Shown: positions 33,226 through 47,401 of the stretch, one piece after another
Layout: every line of letters begins with the position of its first letter
Numbering within the stretch: the stretch's first letter is position 1
Source of the DNA: Fistulifera solaris
Lineage: Eukaryota > Bacillariophyta > Bacillariophyceae > Naviculales > Stauroneidaceae
Length of the DNA: 64,000 nt
Direction: 5' to 3'
Assembly (NCBI GenBank): GCA_030295235.1
Contig: AP026162.1
Location: 1,178,001 to 1,242,000, forward strand
The notes under the pieces: model-generated
The model's database searches: none
What the model was told of the DNA's origin: nothing
Seen by the model: the letters and a program-made list of their open reading frames with translations, nothing else
Position numbers and translations under genes: made by a program

Positions 33226-35283
33226 TTAACGCCTTCGTCTTCTGTGCGAGCGGTGGGGCTCGTCTTCCTCCGTCAATGAATCGAACGAGTTGGAGCCAAC
33301 GTCGTAGCTGTTTGATTTGAAGGAATCGTCGTCAGAAAAGTCTTCATCTCGTTCCATCATCGTACAGTTAAGAACTTTCTCGATAAGAGACCCTGCATCT
33401 GATGAAGCTTTTTGCTTTCCTCCTCAACGCTGTTGTCAGTCTTTCCGGTTCTACATATTACTCTGTCATCGAAACGGACGGTAGTACAAGCATGAGCCAG
33501 TGCATCGAAAATTGTGTCGCCTCGTTCCTTACTAGCTTTCGTATTTCGTTTCTCCGAATTCTTTTCTTTCTCCCGCCGGCTTGAAACGACGTCCTCCAGA
33601 GGCGATAGCGGGTTGAGTGCTGATCCCACTGTTTTGCCAAGTTGAGTAAAGACTGAGCTTTCGTAGAGTGTTTTTACTACTTTCAGAAAGCGAACAAAGC
33701 TGAAATCCTTATTCATCGAAACCTTGATTAAACCGGGGTCAGACATAAGAGTAAAATCGATGAGAATGTGAACGTGAACAGGGCAACGTACCTTAGCGAT
33801 GCTCTCCTTCTTGTCATGCATAGTTCCCCAGCAGTAAGGAAGTTCAAGAACCATGCCATTGTCACAGCAATCAATGATGATTGTAACTGTAACACCATAG
33901 CGCATTGGTGCTAAAAGCGTCTTGAACATGAGAGTGTCACGAATAAGGCCGCTAGATTTATAGTCACTCGGCACAACAACTTCATCGTAAGTGCCTACTT
34001 GATCACTAGGGTCACCGAGTACACGTCCACCATGGCCAGAAAACTGCACGAAAACCACGTCACCAGGCTGAGATTCTTCTGAGAGAGCTTTGAATGCTTC
34101 GACGATATTCATGAAAGTCGGCGGAGGATGTTCTCCGTCGTCCAGTAGCACTGTCATATACTCCTTTCCCTCTGGAAAATTATGAACATTCACAATGTAG
34201 TCCTTCATGAAGAAAAACGAATGCGAGATGGAAAATAGATTAGGCCATTGCCAAAGATTCGAGACGTAGTTAAGGCGATGGCAAAGTTTCATACCTTCAT
34301 GGATCTTATGTCATCGTGACTTGCTTTAAGTTCTGCATCTTTCAGTTCATGATAATTGCAACCTACAAGTAGCGATCTCTTTTTGTTTTTCTCTGGATTG
34401 AAGTTCTCGGGCGTCAGTGAAAATGGCTTGTTGAGGTCAATTTTCCGACTGGTTGTTACTTTTGGGGCTTGTGCGTATCCAATTTCTTTAAATTCAACTT
34501 TCATTCTGCGCAACAAATCAATCCAGTTTATGCTAACAGAGCTCTGACCCCCGAAGTCTAAGGATATACCAGATTTGGGTGATTTAGGTAGCGGATCCGT
34601 GTCAGTTTCATCGTCATCATCATCGAACAGCGACTCGGCAGCCGCTTCGGATTGTGCAGCGCCGGCAGCATCGTTGGCCGAGTCATAGAGAACTTTCAGT
34701 AGTGTGTTGCAGCATGCGCCGCCATAAGAGCGACCTGGCTCCAAAGCACCATCAGTGGCGGTGTACTCCTGAGTTGGCCATGGGGTAAAGTGTTAGCTTG
34801 TGAATTCGAAAGTAATTTTAAAGGCTTATCAAACGAAAAGCATTAGATCCGTACCTCGCTTGTTGGAAGGTCCCACACTCGCCCATAACGTGTAAATGTG
34901 CCACCGATTACTCGAATATCAGCAGGTAGGAAAGCAGCACTTTTTCGTGCATACTCTTCTGACGAAAGCGAGGAAACAATTCTATCCAACTCCGGGTCGT
35001 CTCGTCTAGTCACAGGAAGCTGATTGCTATTGTTCGCTACAACTTGAAGATAAGCCATCAAGTCTGCCATAGCCAGGTTGACATGTACTTGGTCATCTCT
35101 AATTTTTGTGACGGGAAGTTCATTATCTTGGGTGTCGCGCTCATCTCTCGACTCGTTCCGGGAAGTGCTGGCTTCGATAGGATCAATATGATCCACTTCA
35201 CCTTGATCCCCTTGTTGCAACGTTTCTACTGCTCCAGGGAGAGGAATCTCGATAACTTCTGGTTTCGAATCTGAATTTCCCAT
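33226..35283 (-). CDS. Type III metacaspase with N-myristoylation motif
   Basis: Metacaspases are Ca-dependent Cys proteases that cut after Arg/Lys and act in stress and cell death. Four exons: 34855-35283, 34295-34768, 33792-34202 and 33226-33722; introns are 86, 92 and 69 bp. The p10-like part (GRSYGGACCNTLLKVLY, INWIDLLRRMK, KVTTSRKIDLNKPF) precedes the p20 part (SLLVGCNYHELKDAELKASHDD, VQFSGHGGRVL, IIIDCCDNGMVLELPYCW), the rearranged order that defines type III in algae. The His of SGHGG and a Cys are present, but the usual DCCHSG reads DCCDNG. ATG 35283 gives MGNSDSKPE, a strong myristoylation pattern. The 69-bp third intron is stop-free and could be retained. Near 33384-33393 one base seems missing; corrected, the protein gains an acidic tail ending in HRSHRRRRR. 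Confidence 0.88.
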
Positions 35284-36272
35284 ACCACCTCGTTTTTGAA
35301 TTATGCGAAGAAAAATGCCGTTGTTGACTGTCGTTCCTTTGCTCTGATAAAAGCAACGCACAGAAAAGCCAATTCAAGAACACTTAACAAGCTAAAACCA
35401 TGTAACAAAGCGGGTCCCTTGAGCTTTTCCCTTCAATTTTAGGAAGCCTGATGGACGTCAATGTTATCGCGACAAAGTAAAAAATTTCAAAAGATGAACA
35501 AAACAATGGTGAAGGAGCGTGTGCCGCTCGCCAGATCCTATGCAGAAACCAAGCAAAAGTACATCATATAATATAGTGACGCGAGCCGACTTGAGAATTA
35601 ATTGAAAAGTAGAACTTTTCTCGCAAAGGTTATTTTTACTATGTGAGATGGAAACTATTGGCGATACACTGGAAAATAGTTACCGCTTTTATAACGTCTA
35701 TGTTTTTCGATTTCGATAGACGAAGTACCGAACTTTAAGTTCGGTACTTCGTCTAAGGCTTATCGAAATCGCGAACTTTCATTGCGTCATGACTTGGGTG
35801 ATGAGTGATGAGGGAGAGGGAAAATCTAGCTCTCTAGCTAGATCGGTCGAAATTAAAGTGTAGTACTTCTTCTAAAATATACTACTATTTGCAATGAACC
35901 AGTAGGTTAGCTCATGAACCTTGATCAAGAGCAAGTTGAAGCAAGGATTATTTTCTTTTGAAGATCCATGAACAACGATGCGGAAGGGGTTTGCCATTCA
36001 GATTCCTAGAAGGAATTCACTAGCATTAGCTCCGCATTAGCTCGATTTCTACAGTAGTAAGTTTCGCCGGTCATTTAGCTAATGGTGTTCTGAATAAAGT
36101 TCTCTACATGCACAAAACCAGGAAGGCAAATCAAATAAAACCAAAATATGACAACGAAAGCGAGAATCCGAGTGCTCTCTCGAACAATCGACGTGGCTCT
36201 AAAGCTAATCCGCTAATATTTGAGTTATCTATATAATACAGCGACCGCAACGATCACTTCTACGTGATTGAA
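35284..36272. other. Intergenic region with a large hairpin
   Basis: No gene is recognised. The main feature is the inverted repeat at 35708-35771. Short GATGAGTGATGAG strings occur near 35800. Confidence 0.5.
35708..35771. repeat. Two-tier perfect inverted repeat (hairpin)
   Basis: Inner arms GACGAAGTACCGAACTT and AAGTTCGGTACTTCGTC (17-18 bp) flank a single T. Outer arms CGATTTCGATA (35708-35718) and TATCGAAATCG (35761-35771) are also exact reverse complements, with a seven-base asymmetry (TAAGGCT) on the right. There is no coding role. Confidence 0.9.
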
Positions 36273-37256
36273 TTACATCGATCCAATTCCGGTCAATTTC
36301 CAGGTCCACTTATCATCTTCGGTCTCGATGACAAGGAATCCCTCTGAGACTCCAATCGATGATGGACGGAACTTAACGATGAATTCAGTAGGATCTCCTC
36401 GTCCGTTCAAACTTCCCTCCGTGGGACTGACACTCCATTCTGCGGTGTTGGTATCGTACGTAAAGGCTGCACGGAAATCTGAAAAGCCCATGAAAGGATT
36501 TTTGATTTTCATCTCAAACACTTGAAACTGATTCATTCGACCAGAAAGGGCGATCTCCCCACAGTTGATGCCTCCCGGAATGACAGGACCAAAGACTTCG
36601 TTCAGGTCGAAATCTTGTGTGCGCTCAACGCCAAAGGAAGAAAGCTTTCGCCAATCTTCGTCAGCAGATTCAGCTATTTTATCAAATTGATCGGTGAAAT
36701 ACTTGTGCTGATTGCGTTCCATCTGTACTTCCTGCTGATTTTTCCAGTTTTCTAGCTGCTGAGCTCTTGCTGTGTCGTAACCTTGTTCAATCAGCTCCTC
36801 TGCGTAACCAGTTGCTTTGCCCCATGCGTTTTTGGCACTCATGACCTTTGATTTGGCCATTTCTGCCGTCTTTTCCCACTCTTTCTCGAGTCCGGTATTT
36901 CCGTCGCCCGCCACACCCATTTGTCCTGTCATAGAACGAAAGAGAAATGTGAGAATGTTCGAACGACAAAGTAGGAATACAGAAAGAAACATACCATCAC
37001 CCCCGTCAAACTCGTTGAAGTCGACATAATCTTTCCAGTCCCCGGGACCATAACGATCAGTACCAGCTTCTCGCGTATTTGGAGGATTATACGTCGGTTG
37101 CTGCGGTTGCTGTGGCTGTTGGGGGCTCGAAAGGTCATCCAAGTAACCTTTTCGAATGGTCGACGGCGTCCGTGACACGATTGATGGGCGAAAAGCTTCG
37201 GCGGAACCCGACAGCGCAAGGAAGTACGCAATGGCAGTGGCAGTTATAAACTTCAT
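36273..37256 (-). CDS. Plastid-targeted protein with C-terminal beta-sandwich-like domain, unknown function
   Basis: ATG 37256 starts MKFITATAIAYFLALSGSAEAFRPS, a signal peptide ending in the EAF plastid motif. A Gln/Pro stretch (SPQQPQQPQQP) follows. A 69-bp intron (36926-36994, GTATGT...GACAG) is stop-free but should be removed, joining GGDG to QMGVAGDGN; retained, it would add a hydrophobic insert. The middle is helical and Gln/Glu-rich. The C-terminal ~110 residues (NEVFGPVIPGGINCGEIALSG, FEMKIKNPFMGFSDFRAAFTYD, EFIVKFRPSSIG, WTWKLTGIGSM) alternate hydrophobic strands, as in an Ig-like fold. I do not recognise a named family. Confidence 0.7.
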   Translation of the reverse strand: MKFITATAIAYFLALSGSAEAFRPSIVSRTPSTIRKGYLDDLSSPQQPQQPQQPTYNPPNTREAGTDRYGPGDWKDYVDFNEFDGGDGMFLSVFLLCRSNILTFLFRSMTGQMGVAGDGNTGLEKEWEKTAEMAKSKVMSAKNAWGKATGYAEELIEQGYDTARAQQLENWKNQQEVQMERNQHKYFTDQFDKIAESADEDWRKLSSFGVERTQDFDLNEVFGPVIPGGINCGEIALSGRMNQFQVFEMKIKNPFMGFSDFRAAFTYDTNTAEWSVSPTEGSLNGRGDPTEFIVKFRPSSIGVSEGFLVIETEDDKWTWKLTGIGSM

Positions 37257-37770
37257 GTTTTGCGGCTGAATTTTTCAAATGCTTCGGAAAAGAAATAGAA
37301 ATATTACGGGTAGAATGCCATGTGAGTTCGCAGCTTTTTTTTGTTTCGGATCTGGATCTTCCTCGCTGTGCGGATGCGAGCAAGATGCGAGAGCGAGGGG
37401 GAGAAAAGAGAAGAACGAAAGAACGTAAATACAGTCCTACACAGAGTAGTGCGCAGAACCTTCGTTGACAACTGCTACACTTTCGGTCAGTGTTAAGATG
37501 TGACGTGTGCTACGCGATGTAGAAGCGTGTCGTTACGGTATGCATGGACAACGTACAGACTTCGAGCCAGCGCCTTCGACAAAATTTGAATTGACTATAG
37601 CGAAAACAGTGCAATGATTTGAAACTTGAAACGTTTCGAAGCAAAACCAAGCCATCGCTAAAAAAACATTTATTTCACGCCATTTCGCGGTAACACAAGT
37701 GCCAGTTGCATTGCAAGTAGTCACCATTAATTTCGAGCTCGTCCGTTACATCACTTCATCATCTTTTACA
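37257..37770. other. Divergent promoter region
   Basis: It separates the 5' ends of two genes. No gene or repeat is seen. Confidence 0.5.
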
Positions 37771-38156
37771 ATGGAATTCTTGAATCAAATCCCTTCAGAA
37801 CTTAAATTGCCTCTTGTTGTGGCTGTAAGTACCAAACGAATCGCGAACTCTGAATTGAGGACAGATTGCTCACTCGCTCTGTTATTCTCGTTATTTGTCA
37901 GGTTGGCCTTGTTGGTTTCGTGGCCGTCCTTGGTGCTTCCTCCCTTTCCGTTGTGCCAGAAAAGTCCGAAGCGATGGATAAAGTACCGACTAGTCCTGCT
38001 TCAAGCTCGAGCACAGAAGAGACGGACGATGCAGGTGACAAGCCCAAAACACCCAAGAGAACTACGCGCTCTAAAAAGGAAGATTTGGGAACATTCACGT
38101 CCCCGGAAGGACGTCGAATCTCTCGAAGACTGCAGAACAAGCAGAAGGACCATTAA
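37771..38156 (+). CDS. Small single-pass membrane protein with basic tail
   Basis: Two exons, 37771-37824 and 37902-38156, separated by a 77-bp phase-0 intron (GTAAGT...TGTCAG). The intron cuts through one hydrophobic segment (LKLPLVVA then VGLVGFVAVLGASSL), so splicing completes a transmembrane helix at residues ~12-33. The remaining ~70 residues are Ser/Thr/Lys/Arg-rich (KTPKRTTRSKKED, RRISRRLQNKQKDH) and probably lie in the cytosol or stroma. The total is about 102 residues. The splice-completed helix supports a real gene; function is unknown. Confidence 0.65.
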
Positions 38157-38340
38157 TGTAATCGGTTTTGTGTCGGCAATATACGTTAAATTGTAAAATG
38201 ATTGTCATTACTTTTAAAATTGATGGATAAGCGCACTGATGCCATTTTGTTGACTACTCAATATTTTCTTTCGAACGAAATCTCTGCATCGTAAGACAGC
38301 CTCAACTTCTTGCTATATTGATGATTTGTTTGACTACTAC

Positions 38341-39641
38341 CTATACGTCTACCACGCGAGCCAGCTTCTGAATACGGTTCAGCAACAGATCTCCTTTCTG
38401 AATCATTTCGCGGTACTGTGCATTCTTCAAATCCGGTCGATTTGTCACAATGACACCTCCATATTTATCAATTTTGGCAGAGAGGCGGTTGGACGCAATG
38501 AAGCGACTGGCGTGGTAGTCAACAAAGTCAGGGCTCACTCCAAAGGCGTCGGCCAATGCCTGGAGAGTCACCGATTGATACGAGTCCAAGAACTGCTTGT
38601 AAGCGAGAATATGCAACTCTCTCATCCAGAAAGCTGCATGTGGATGCAAGTAACGGTCTTTCATTAGAACGGCTTCGACTTCCACCATAGAGCGCAAGTA
38701 TGACTTGTAGTCGCAGTCGTAGAAAGCCCGAACAAGATTGATCTAGACGAACGCATCATATAGTAGAGCGGTCAGTATACACAAGCACAAACTCAGCAAG
38801 CAAGATAATAAAAAGGAAAAGACTTACCACTTGCGGGATTTCTGTTGCCACAGAAATAATCTCCGGTCCGTCGATGATGTGCTTCTTCAATCCGGGACGC
38901 GGCAGATGCAACATGTTCGTTAGAATCGCATAAACAATGAAATCCGAATAAGTGCAGATCTCGTTGCATGTGAAAGTAGCAATGCAATCCAACAGCAGCT
39001 TGCTGGCAGCTTCCATATCCCGATGCAACATGAATTGCAGTCCCTTGTAAACCTTGAGACGATTACGACGATCCCAATCACCTCCACTTCCTTCATTCGC
39101 CAGCTTGTCGGCCTGCTCGATGAAATGATCGGCCTTTTTCGAATCTCCGTAAAAGATGCGACTCTGGCACTTTCCATCAAGGCATCAATCTTTTTCCGGA
39201 CGATAGCTTGGGCAAATCAATGACTTTCTGATACGCCTCCAAAGCTTCCGCTTCGGAAAGCGATTTAGCGGCAAAGCGGGCAATTTCCAAACGGGCGTCC
39301 ATGACTTCCATATCGCCAGCACTTTCTTTCGCTTCTTCTACTTTTCGTTCGAGCTCCTCGAGTTCCGCGGCAAGCTTGTTCTCCATGGCTTTTAGACCGT
39401 CTTCGGTCAGTAATGCCGGCGAGGCACCGGTCTGCATGCTCCCGCTGATTGCGTCTCGGAGATGACGATACAATGAAGGGTTCTCGAGTTCTGCTGCAAT
39501 CTGGTTGAAAAGTTCAACTTGCAGGGACTCCTGATGAGGGAGATGGATCGCGCAGTGCATCTTCTGACAAAAATCCATGTTGGGGTAAGGCGCGGCTGTT
39601 TCCTCTGTCGCCGAAGGCGCTCCGCTAGATGGCTTGGACAT
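38341..39641 (-). CDS. RPN7: 26S proteasome regulatory subunit RPN7 (PSMD6)
   Basis: RPN7 is a PCI-domain scaffold subunit of the proteasome lid. Family text is clear throughout: MDARLEIARFAAKSLSEAEALEAYQKV, GGDWDRRNRLKVYKGLQFML, TYSDFIVYAILTNMLHLPRPGLK, FYDCDYKSYLRSM, REMRIHAY-type RELHILAYKQFLDSYQS and KIDKYGG...TNRPDLKN...GDLLLNRIQKLARV at the C-terminus. An 85-bp intron (38743-38827, GTAAGT...TCTAG) lies in phase 0 before INLVRAFYDCD. Two one-base gaps within about 45 bp break the frame: one base is needed in the T5 run at 39191-39195 and one near 39154-39157. With both, SSGKKIDALMESARVAFFYGDSKK reads as expected. An indispensable gene broken twice points to sequence error rather than decay. 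Confidence 0.92.
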
Positions 39642-39983
39642 GATTAATTGGAGAAGTTGAACGAATACGAAGCTATCTACAGGCTACGAGGGAATGAAAA
39701 TGGAGTTATCGTTGACCGCCGCTGTTATGATGTTTTATCATGGTCTCGAATTCGTCGTCGTCCCTTTTTTGTCACGGCGACCCGGATCGAAGGTTTCGGA
39801 AAAGGTCTGTCCGTCAACGAGCAAAAGCTTCTTTCATGCCTCCACCTGACAGAATAAAGAATGTCGCAGACGTCCTTAGACCATGATAATTCGATACAAA
39901 AGACAGAAGACAATATCTCTTTAGCAACCTTTGTGCAAATGGAATGAAATACGTCAAAGTCGAACACATGAAAAACTGCACCA

Positions 39984-40050
39984 CTTCGAACGGCTACGTA
40001 TATTCACGTAGATCTCGTAGGGAAATTTATCGACAGAGGGGATACCCGGA
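39984..40050 (+). repeat. Structured intergenic repeat, copy A
   Basis: It reads CTTCGAACGG, the stem CTACGT-ATATTC-ACGTAG, then TCTCGTAGGGAAATTTATCG and ACAGAGGGGATACCCGGA. Copies B, C and D share the same order. Possibly a non-coding RNA, a cis-acting RNA element or a short mobile repeat. Confidence 0.7.
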
Positions 40051-40196
40051 TATTGTCCAATTTCGATCACACCATTTCTCGCGTCTTTCCGACACTAATG
40101 ACAACAACACTATGCCCAACATTGTGTATGCGTGCAATAAAGCAATAATCTACCGTGATTGGACTGTGAAACATGAAACAGTAAAATAATACGAAG

Positions 40197-40262
40197 CTTC
40201 GAATGTCTACGCGTAATTTACGTAGCCGCCGTAGGAAATTTATCTCTGCAGGGGTACCCGGA
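40197..40262 (+). repeat. Structured intergenic repeat, copy B
   Basis: It shares CTTCGAA, CTACG...CGTAG, CGTAGGAAATTTATC and GGGGTACCCGGA with copy A. The second stem is weak here (CCGCC against GCAGGGG), so this copy may be decayed. Confidence 0.65.
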
Positions 40263-40407
40263 AATTGTGTTTTTCTCCGTCCTCCAATTCTTGCATCTAC
40301 AGTGCCCAGATGTCATCGTTTCCTTGTCCACCGTACTTTCTTCGTATCAGGAAGCAATAATTGTCATCGGTTCGAAAACAAAATGTTGATCGAACGGATG
40401 CTGCAAC

Positions 40408-40470
40408 GCTTCGAACGGCTACGTATATTCACGTAGCTCTCGTAGGAAATTTATCGACAGAGGGATGGCG
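40408..40470 (+). repeat. Structured intergenic repeat, copy C
   Basis: It is nearly identical to copy A over about 60 bases. GCTACGT and ACGTAGC form a seven-pair stem, and CTCT pairs with AGAG across the loop GTAGGAAATTTATCGAC region. The GGGTACCC end is altered. Confidence 0.7.
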
Positions 40471-41948
40471 GATAAGGTGGCTGCATGCGCGTCTCGGTGC
40501 GCTCATGATGTTAAGCCGAGTAAAGTGTATTTGAAAGAAGTAAACTCGCCTACTTGCCTGTTTGTAGCGTCTAGTTGCGTGTTATGTTCCGCAATAGCAC
40601 GCCTTGTTCTCTTCGTAAAGCCGTTTTTCTTTCACCCGCTATTAGTCGTCTATGTCTTCCTTTCGAATCTCACGTCCCTACAGGTGCATTCACGACAGAT
40701 CAAGACCTTCGATTGGAGATACAACTAAGTCACCAATCCTTTTTCGCATGCTACGTGAATTGGAATCACTTCAGACGGATAATAGCAATTGGAGGAAGGT
40801 GCTACAAGCTCATACGTTTCGTCTGTACTCGGGAAGGCTTTGCATCTTGACCAAGACAATCTTCATGCGTGACATAGACTACATGCATACCCTTTCTTTT
40901 GCCGGTTAACACGACTTGCCGTGCACGGGCTCGTTGTGGCTCACAACAGCGGATCTCCTGCATAAGTCCTCATAACAAAAGCCTGGTGCCTGGTGCTGAT
41001 ACATCTACGGCAAAATGTCAACCAGCCATAATGCTATCACCATCCATGACATCAGTTGCCTTGTCGCTGTCATGGACCAATCAACCGATAAAACACCCAC
41101 CAAGGCACCAACGGCAACGATTGACATTCCAGGTTGTTTTTCGTAAAAGAAATCCGTACCGAACGGGTCTATCGGACATTTCTTTCGCATACTTGTATAT
41201 CCGTTGATGACTCGTCCGCATGCTGGGTTTCTCAATTTATTTGATGTGAAGAGTGAAACCTTGTTTTCGGAAGTGTAAAAGATCGATGATTGCTGGTTGA
41301 TGACTGATGACGTAAGTCGAATTGATATCGTGCCATCTTAGCCACCTTCACCGCCCTAGGTCAACGCGTCGTGACGGCAAAAGTACCAAACTATGCAGCA
41401 TTAAATGGTAAATTGAACGAATTTCGCGTCGTTTCCGTCGCTATACCAACTTATTGATCAAGAATGATAACATGCATCAAAGAAATGCCAGAAAATGAAA
41501 GGTTATCCGTCCCAAACTCGACCATGGCGGTCGAATGAAGTTGATGCAAAGAATGGGCCAAAAATCATGGGCAATCAATCCCCTTGCATTTTGGAGCAAA
41601 AATTCACGGTTTGGCACACTAACTCTGTGAAGTAGATAATAAGGATGTGTATCTCGAAGAAGTAGTCTTCTGATCGGAGCGGTACTTGTCTTGTGCGACA
41701 TGTCGTAGCGTGTGTGCAAAATGTCGCTCAGGACGCACGGACAGACTGGACCCTCTTTCAGACTCGTGACCAAAAAGAGAGAGCGTGACTGGTATTATAG
41801 TACTTAATTACCTATAGCCGACGTCAGCATTGCATCGAACGAGCGAGACCGCCGCCTTTATTCTTTATTTGCATTGCATTGCAATGCATCGTTATAAGGT
41901 CTAACCAAAAACTGAGAGGAAACAGTGACGATAACGATAGCGAATAGC

Positions 41949-43558
41949 ATGCCAGCACGTTTGTTTCGAGTGTCGCCCCTTTGGTTACAGCCTTCTGTTC
42001 GCTTTTCTTCATTGAGTTGCTCATTGAATTCTGCTCATAGCCCTGATCCCTCACGAGAGACCCTCTTCGTCAACAGAAGGTGTTATTCTTCTTACAAAAT
42101 CGCCATTGTTGGAAGCGGACCTGCGGGATGCTATTCTGCCAAGTATTTGAAGTCCTCATTTGAGAAACAAGAGCATCGCGCACAAATTGATGTAATAGAA
42201 CGACTGCCGACCCCGTTCGGTTTGGTGCGATACGGTGTAGCTCCTGATCATTCTGAAGTGAAGAATGTTCAAAATGATTTTGCCGCGCTCTTTGAGGGCA
42301 CCGATGAAAGTGTTGAATCCGTGAATGTGCGTTTCTTGGGTAATGTAGAAGTGGGCTGGGATGTCACCGTGACGGAACTTCGTTCCATGTACGATATTGT
42401 ATTACTGGCTTACGGTTGCGAATCCGATCGTAAACTGGTTCTTCCCGGATCTCATTTGCCGCAAATATTGTCGGCAAGGGAATTTGTTGCTTGGTACAAC
42501 GGCCACCCAGATTTTGTACACGTGGGTGAGCAAGTATCCAAGGCTCTGCAAGTGACAGCAGCGGACACGGTGGAAAGTGTTCGAAACGCTCATGTTGTGG
42601 TGATTGGTCACGGAAATGTGGCACTGGATTGCGCCAGAATACTTGCCAAGGGTTGTCAGAACTTGCATGATACCGACATAGCCTCGCACACATTTCCTGT
42701 TATTGGAGGAGGTATATCGCACATTTCCGTGATCGGCAGAAGAGGTCCCATTCAAGGGGCCTTTACCATCAAAGAGATTCGCGAGCTCGTTCGGCTTCAA
42801 AAAGAAGGGTATGGAACTTCCTTCCACGTATCCCCACAAGAATTGAAGCTAGGAATGAACGAAGCGTCAATACAGGAAATGGAAGGACTAGCTGGTCGAC
42901 CGAAGCAACGGATATGTGACTTGCTACTGAAAGCGGCTGCGAGCGAATCGCAAACCTCAGAATGTGAAAAGAGAGTCGACTTGCGTTTCCTTTTGAAACC
43001 GCTTCGATTTGAAACAAAAGACGATGATCCATCTCGACTGTCGGCAGTTATTTGTGAAAAGACGGCGTTACGTGGTGAGCCTGGATGTCAAAAGGCGATT
43101 GGAACTGGCGAGTACGAGTCGCTCTATGCCGATCTTGTGTTAGTTAGTATCGGCTACAAAGGTACAGCCTTGCCCGATGTAGAACCGTTTTTGACGAGGA
43201 GATGGGAATTTTACGAAATCGGAACGGTAAGGTTGATCAATCAAATGACTTCGAATGTGGTCTTTATGTCGCTGGTTGGCTGAAACGTGGGCCGTCTGGG
43301 ATCATCGGAACAAACATACCCGATGCCAAAGACACGGTTGCTTCAATTATGCGAGATCTTCTAGATACGAAGCCGCGCGTGCAACGTGCAGGAGACATTG
43401 ATTCAATATTGGCAGAGCGAAAGATACAAGTGGTGGGGTGGGAAGATTACAAGAGATTAGACGATTACGAGCAAACTCACAAACGAAGTGACAACCAGCC
43501 AAGGGAGAAAGTTGTTAGCATCAAGCAACAACTAGAAGCTGCTTTAAAAAGTGGTTGA
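41949..43558 (+). CDS. FDXR: NADPH:adrenodoxin/ferredoxin oxidoreductase (FDXR/ARH1 type), mitochondrial
   Basis: This FAD enzyme passes electrons from NADPH to mitochondrial ferredoxin for Fe-S cluster and heme A synthesis. ATG 41949 gives MPARLFRVSPLWLQPSVRFSS, an Arg/Ser-rich mitochondrial presequence; the frame opens earlier only at a GTG. The FAD loop is IAIVGSGPAGCYSAKYL, followed by ERLPTPFGLVRYGVAPDH. The NADP fold is VVVIGHGNVALDCARIL, with VIGRRGPIQGAFTIKE. The C-terminal part (GLYVAGWLKRGPSGIIGTN, the family's final FAD/NADP contact) lies in another frame. The switch is at the T5 run 43188-43192; one more T joins DVEPF to FDEEMGILRNRNGKV. It is convergent with gyrase B, 84 bp apart. 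Confidence 0.93.
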
Positions 43559-43642
43559 AATGCCACGACGTCTAAAGTCTCGTTTGCCTATACTCTAGCG
43601 CAGTGCGGACATCGCCCATCTTTTCTTTAGGTTAAATATCAA

Positions 43643-46508
<2,866 letters not shown>

Positions 46509-47401
46509 TCAAGGAAGTGAATCGATAGCTTCCTGAGCTGCCGACAAATCAATCATCGCAGCATTTCGTATAAGCCCGGCATCCACTGAACCGCAAACAA
46601 GCGAGTATCCTCGCGAAAACATCTCTTCACGCTACGACCCGGAACCTGGAAGCCAGCAAGTAAACACCCACTCGCCAGAACGCTCTCCTCGGCTTTCAAG
46701 ATCAAATCTTTGACATCCTCGTCTTCAAACCGCCCCATTTTGCCTATGCTGCATGATAAATCAAAAGGCCCCAAAAGGATTCCATCTATACCCTCCACCT
46801 CGGCAATTGATGGAATTGCCATCACGCCACTTTCGCTCTCCACTTGCACCATAACTAAAAGATCCTCTTGACACTGCTTGAGATAGGTTTCCGTATTGAT
46901 TCTACCCCATCCGGTAGCTCGCACAAAGGGAGCAGCACACCCACGTGTTCCTTCATTACTCGCAGAGCGCAAGTCGCTCGACGGCGGATATCGTGTTGAT
47001 ACTACAACTTCCTTCGCCGTTGCCGCGTCCTCCACCATGGGAACCAAAACACCTCCAGGTAATTGCATTGAGTCAAGAACTTTTTTCATATACACAGGAT
47101 CATGATTCGGAAGCCGGACTATGGCTTCTGTTGGATGTCGTCCCTCGAGGGATGCAATGGAATGAGATGATTGAATTGCTTGCAGCAGTCTTTGTCCCGA
47201 GTTGACATCGGTTGGACTATGATCGTGATCAACGACAATATGACCATAACCTGTAAGCGCTAGCACTTCGGCCACAACTGGAGAATCGGTTAAAGTCAAA
47301 GGACCATATGAGCGTCCTCCAGAAAGAAGACGCTGCCGAAGGCTCACGGATAAGACTGACATCGTATACAATGACACCAAGACGAAGATTGCGTAAATCA
47401 T
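46509..47401 (-). CDS. HpcH/HpaI-family aldolase or citrate-lyase-beta-like enzyme
   Basis: Members cleave or form C-C bonds in 2-keto-3-deoxy acids using a divalent metal and pyruvate enolate. ATG 47401 begins with a hydrophobic segment (MIYAIFVLVSLYTMSVLSV) that may anchor or target the protein. The barrel shows YGHIVVDHDHSP, TEAIVRLPNHDPVYMKKVLD, GVLVPMVEDAATAKEVV, CAAPFVRATGWG, VMVQVESESGV (metal-binding Glu) and GILLGPFDLSCSIG (metal-binding Asp), all expected. The first frame ends at 46553 in unrelated text; adding one base in the AA at 46589-46590 (TT on the coding strand) gives FAVSVDAGLIRNAAMIDLSA and a stop at 46509, matching the family end. The substrate is unknown. Confidence 0.88.

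Larger units (their letters stand above)
39642..41948. other. 2.3-kb gene-free region with three structured repeats
   Basis: It lies between the 5' ends of RPN7 (minus) and the ferredoxin reductase gene (plus). Short frames have no recognisable product. Three copies of a stem-loop repeat occur at 39984-40050, 40197-40262 and 40408-40470. No tRNA, rRNA or transposon end was found. Confidence 0.6.

Noticed and set aside
33722-33792. Reading the 69-bp stop-free insert as metacaspase coding sequence
   Set aside because: It has GTACGT...CAAG borders, and removing it joins ESIAK to VSMNKDFSFVRFLK, the usual family continuity. Retention as an isoform is possible.
39984-40050. Idea that the structured repeat is a TPP riboswitch, because it contains CGTAGGGAAA
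   Set aside because: The CUGAGA and other required TPP-aptamer blocks are absent, and the surrounding stems differ.
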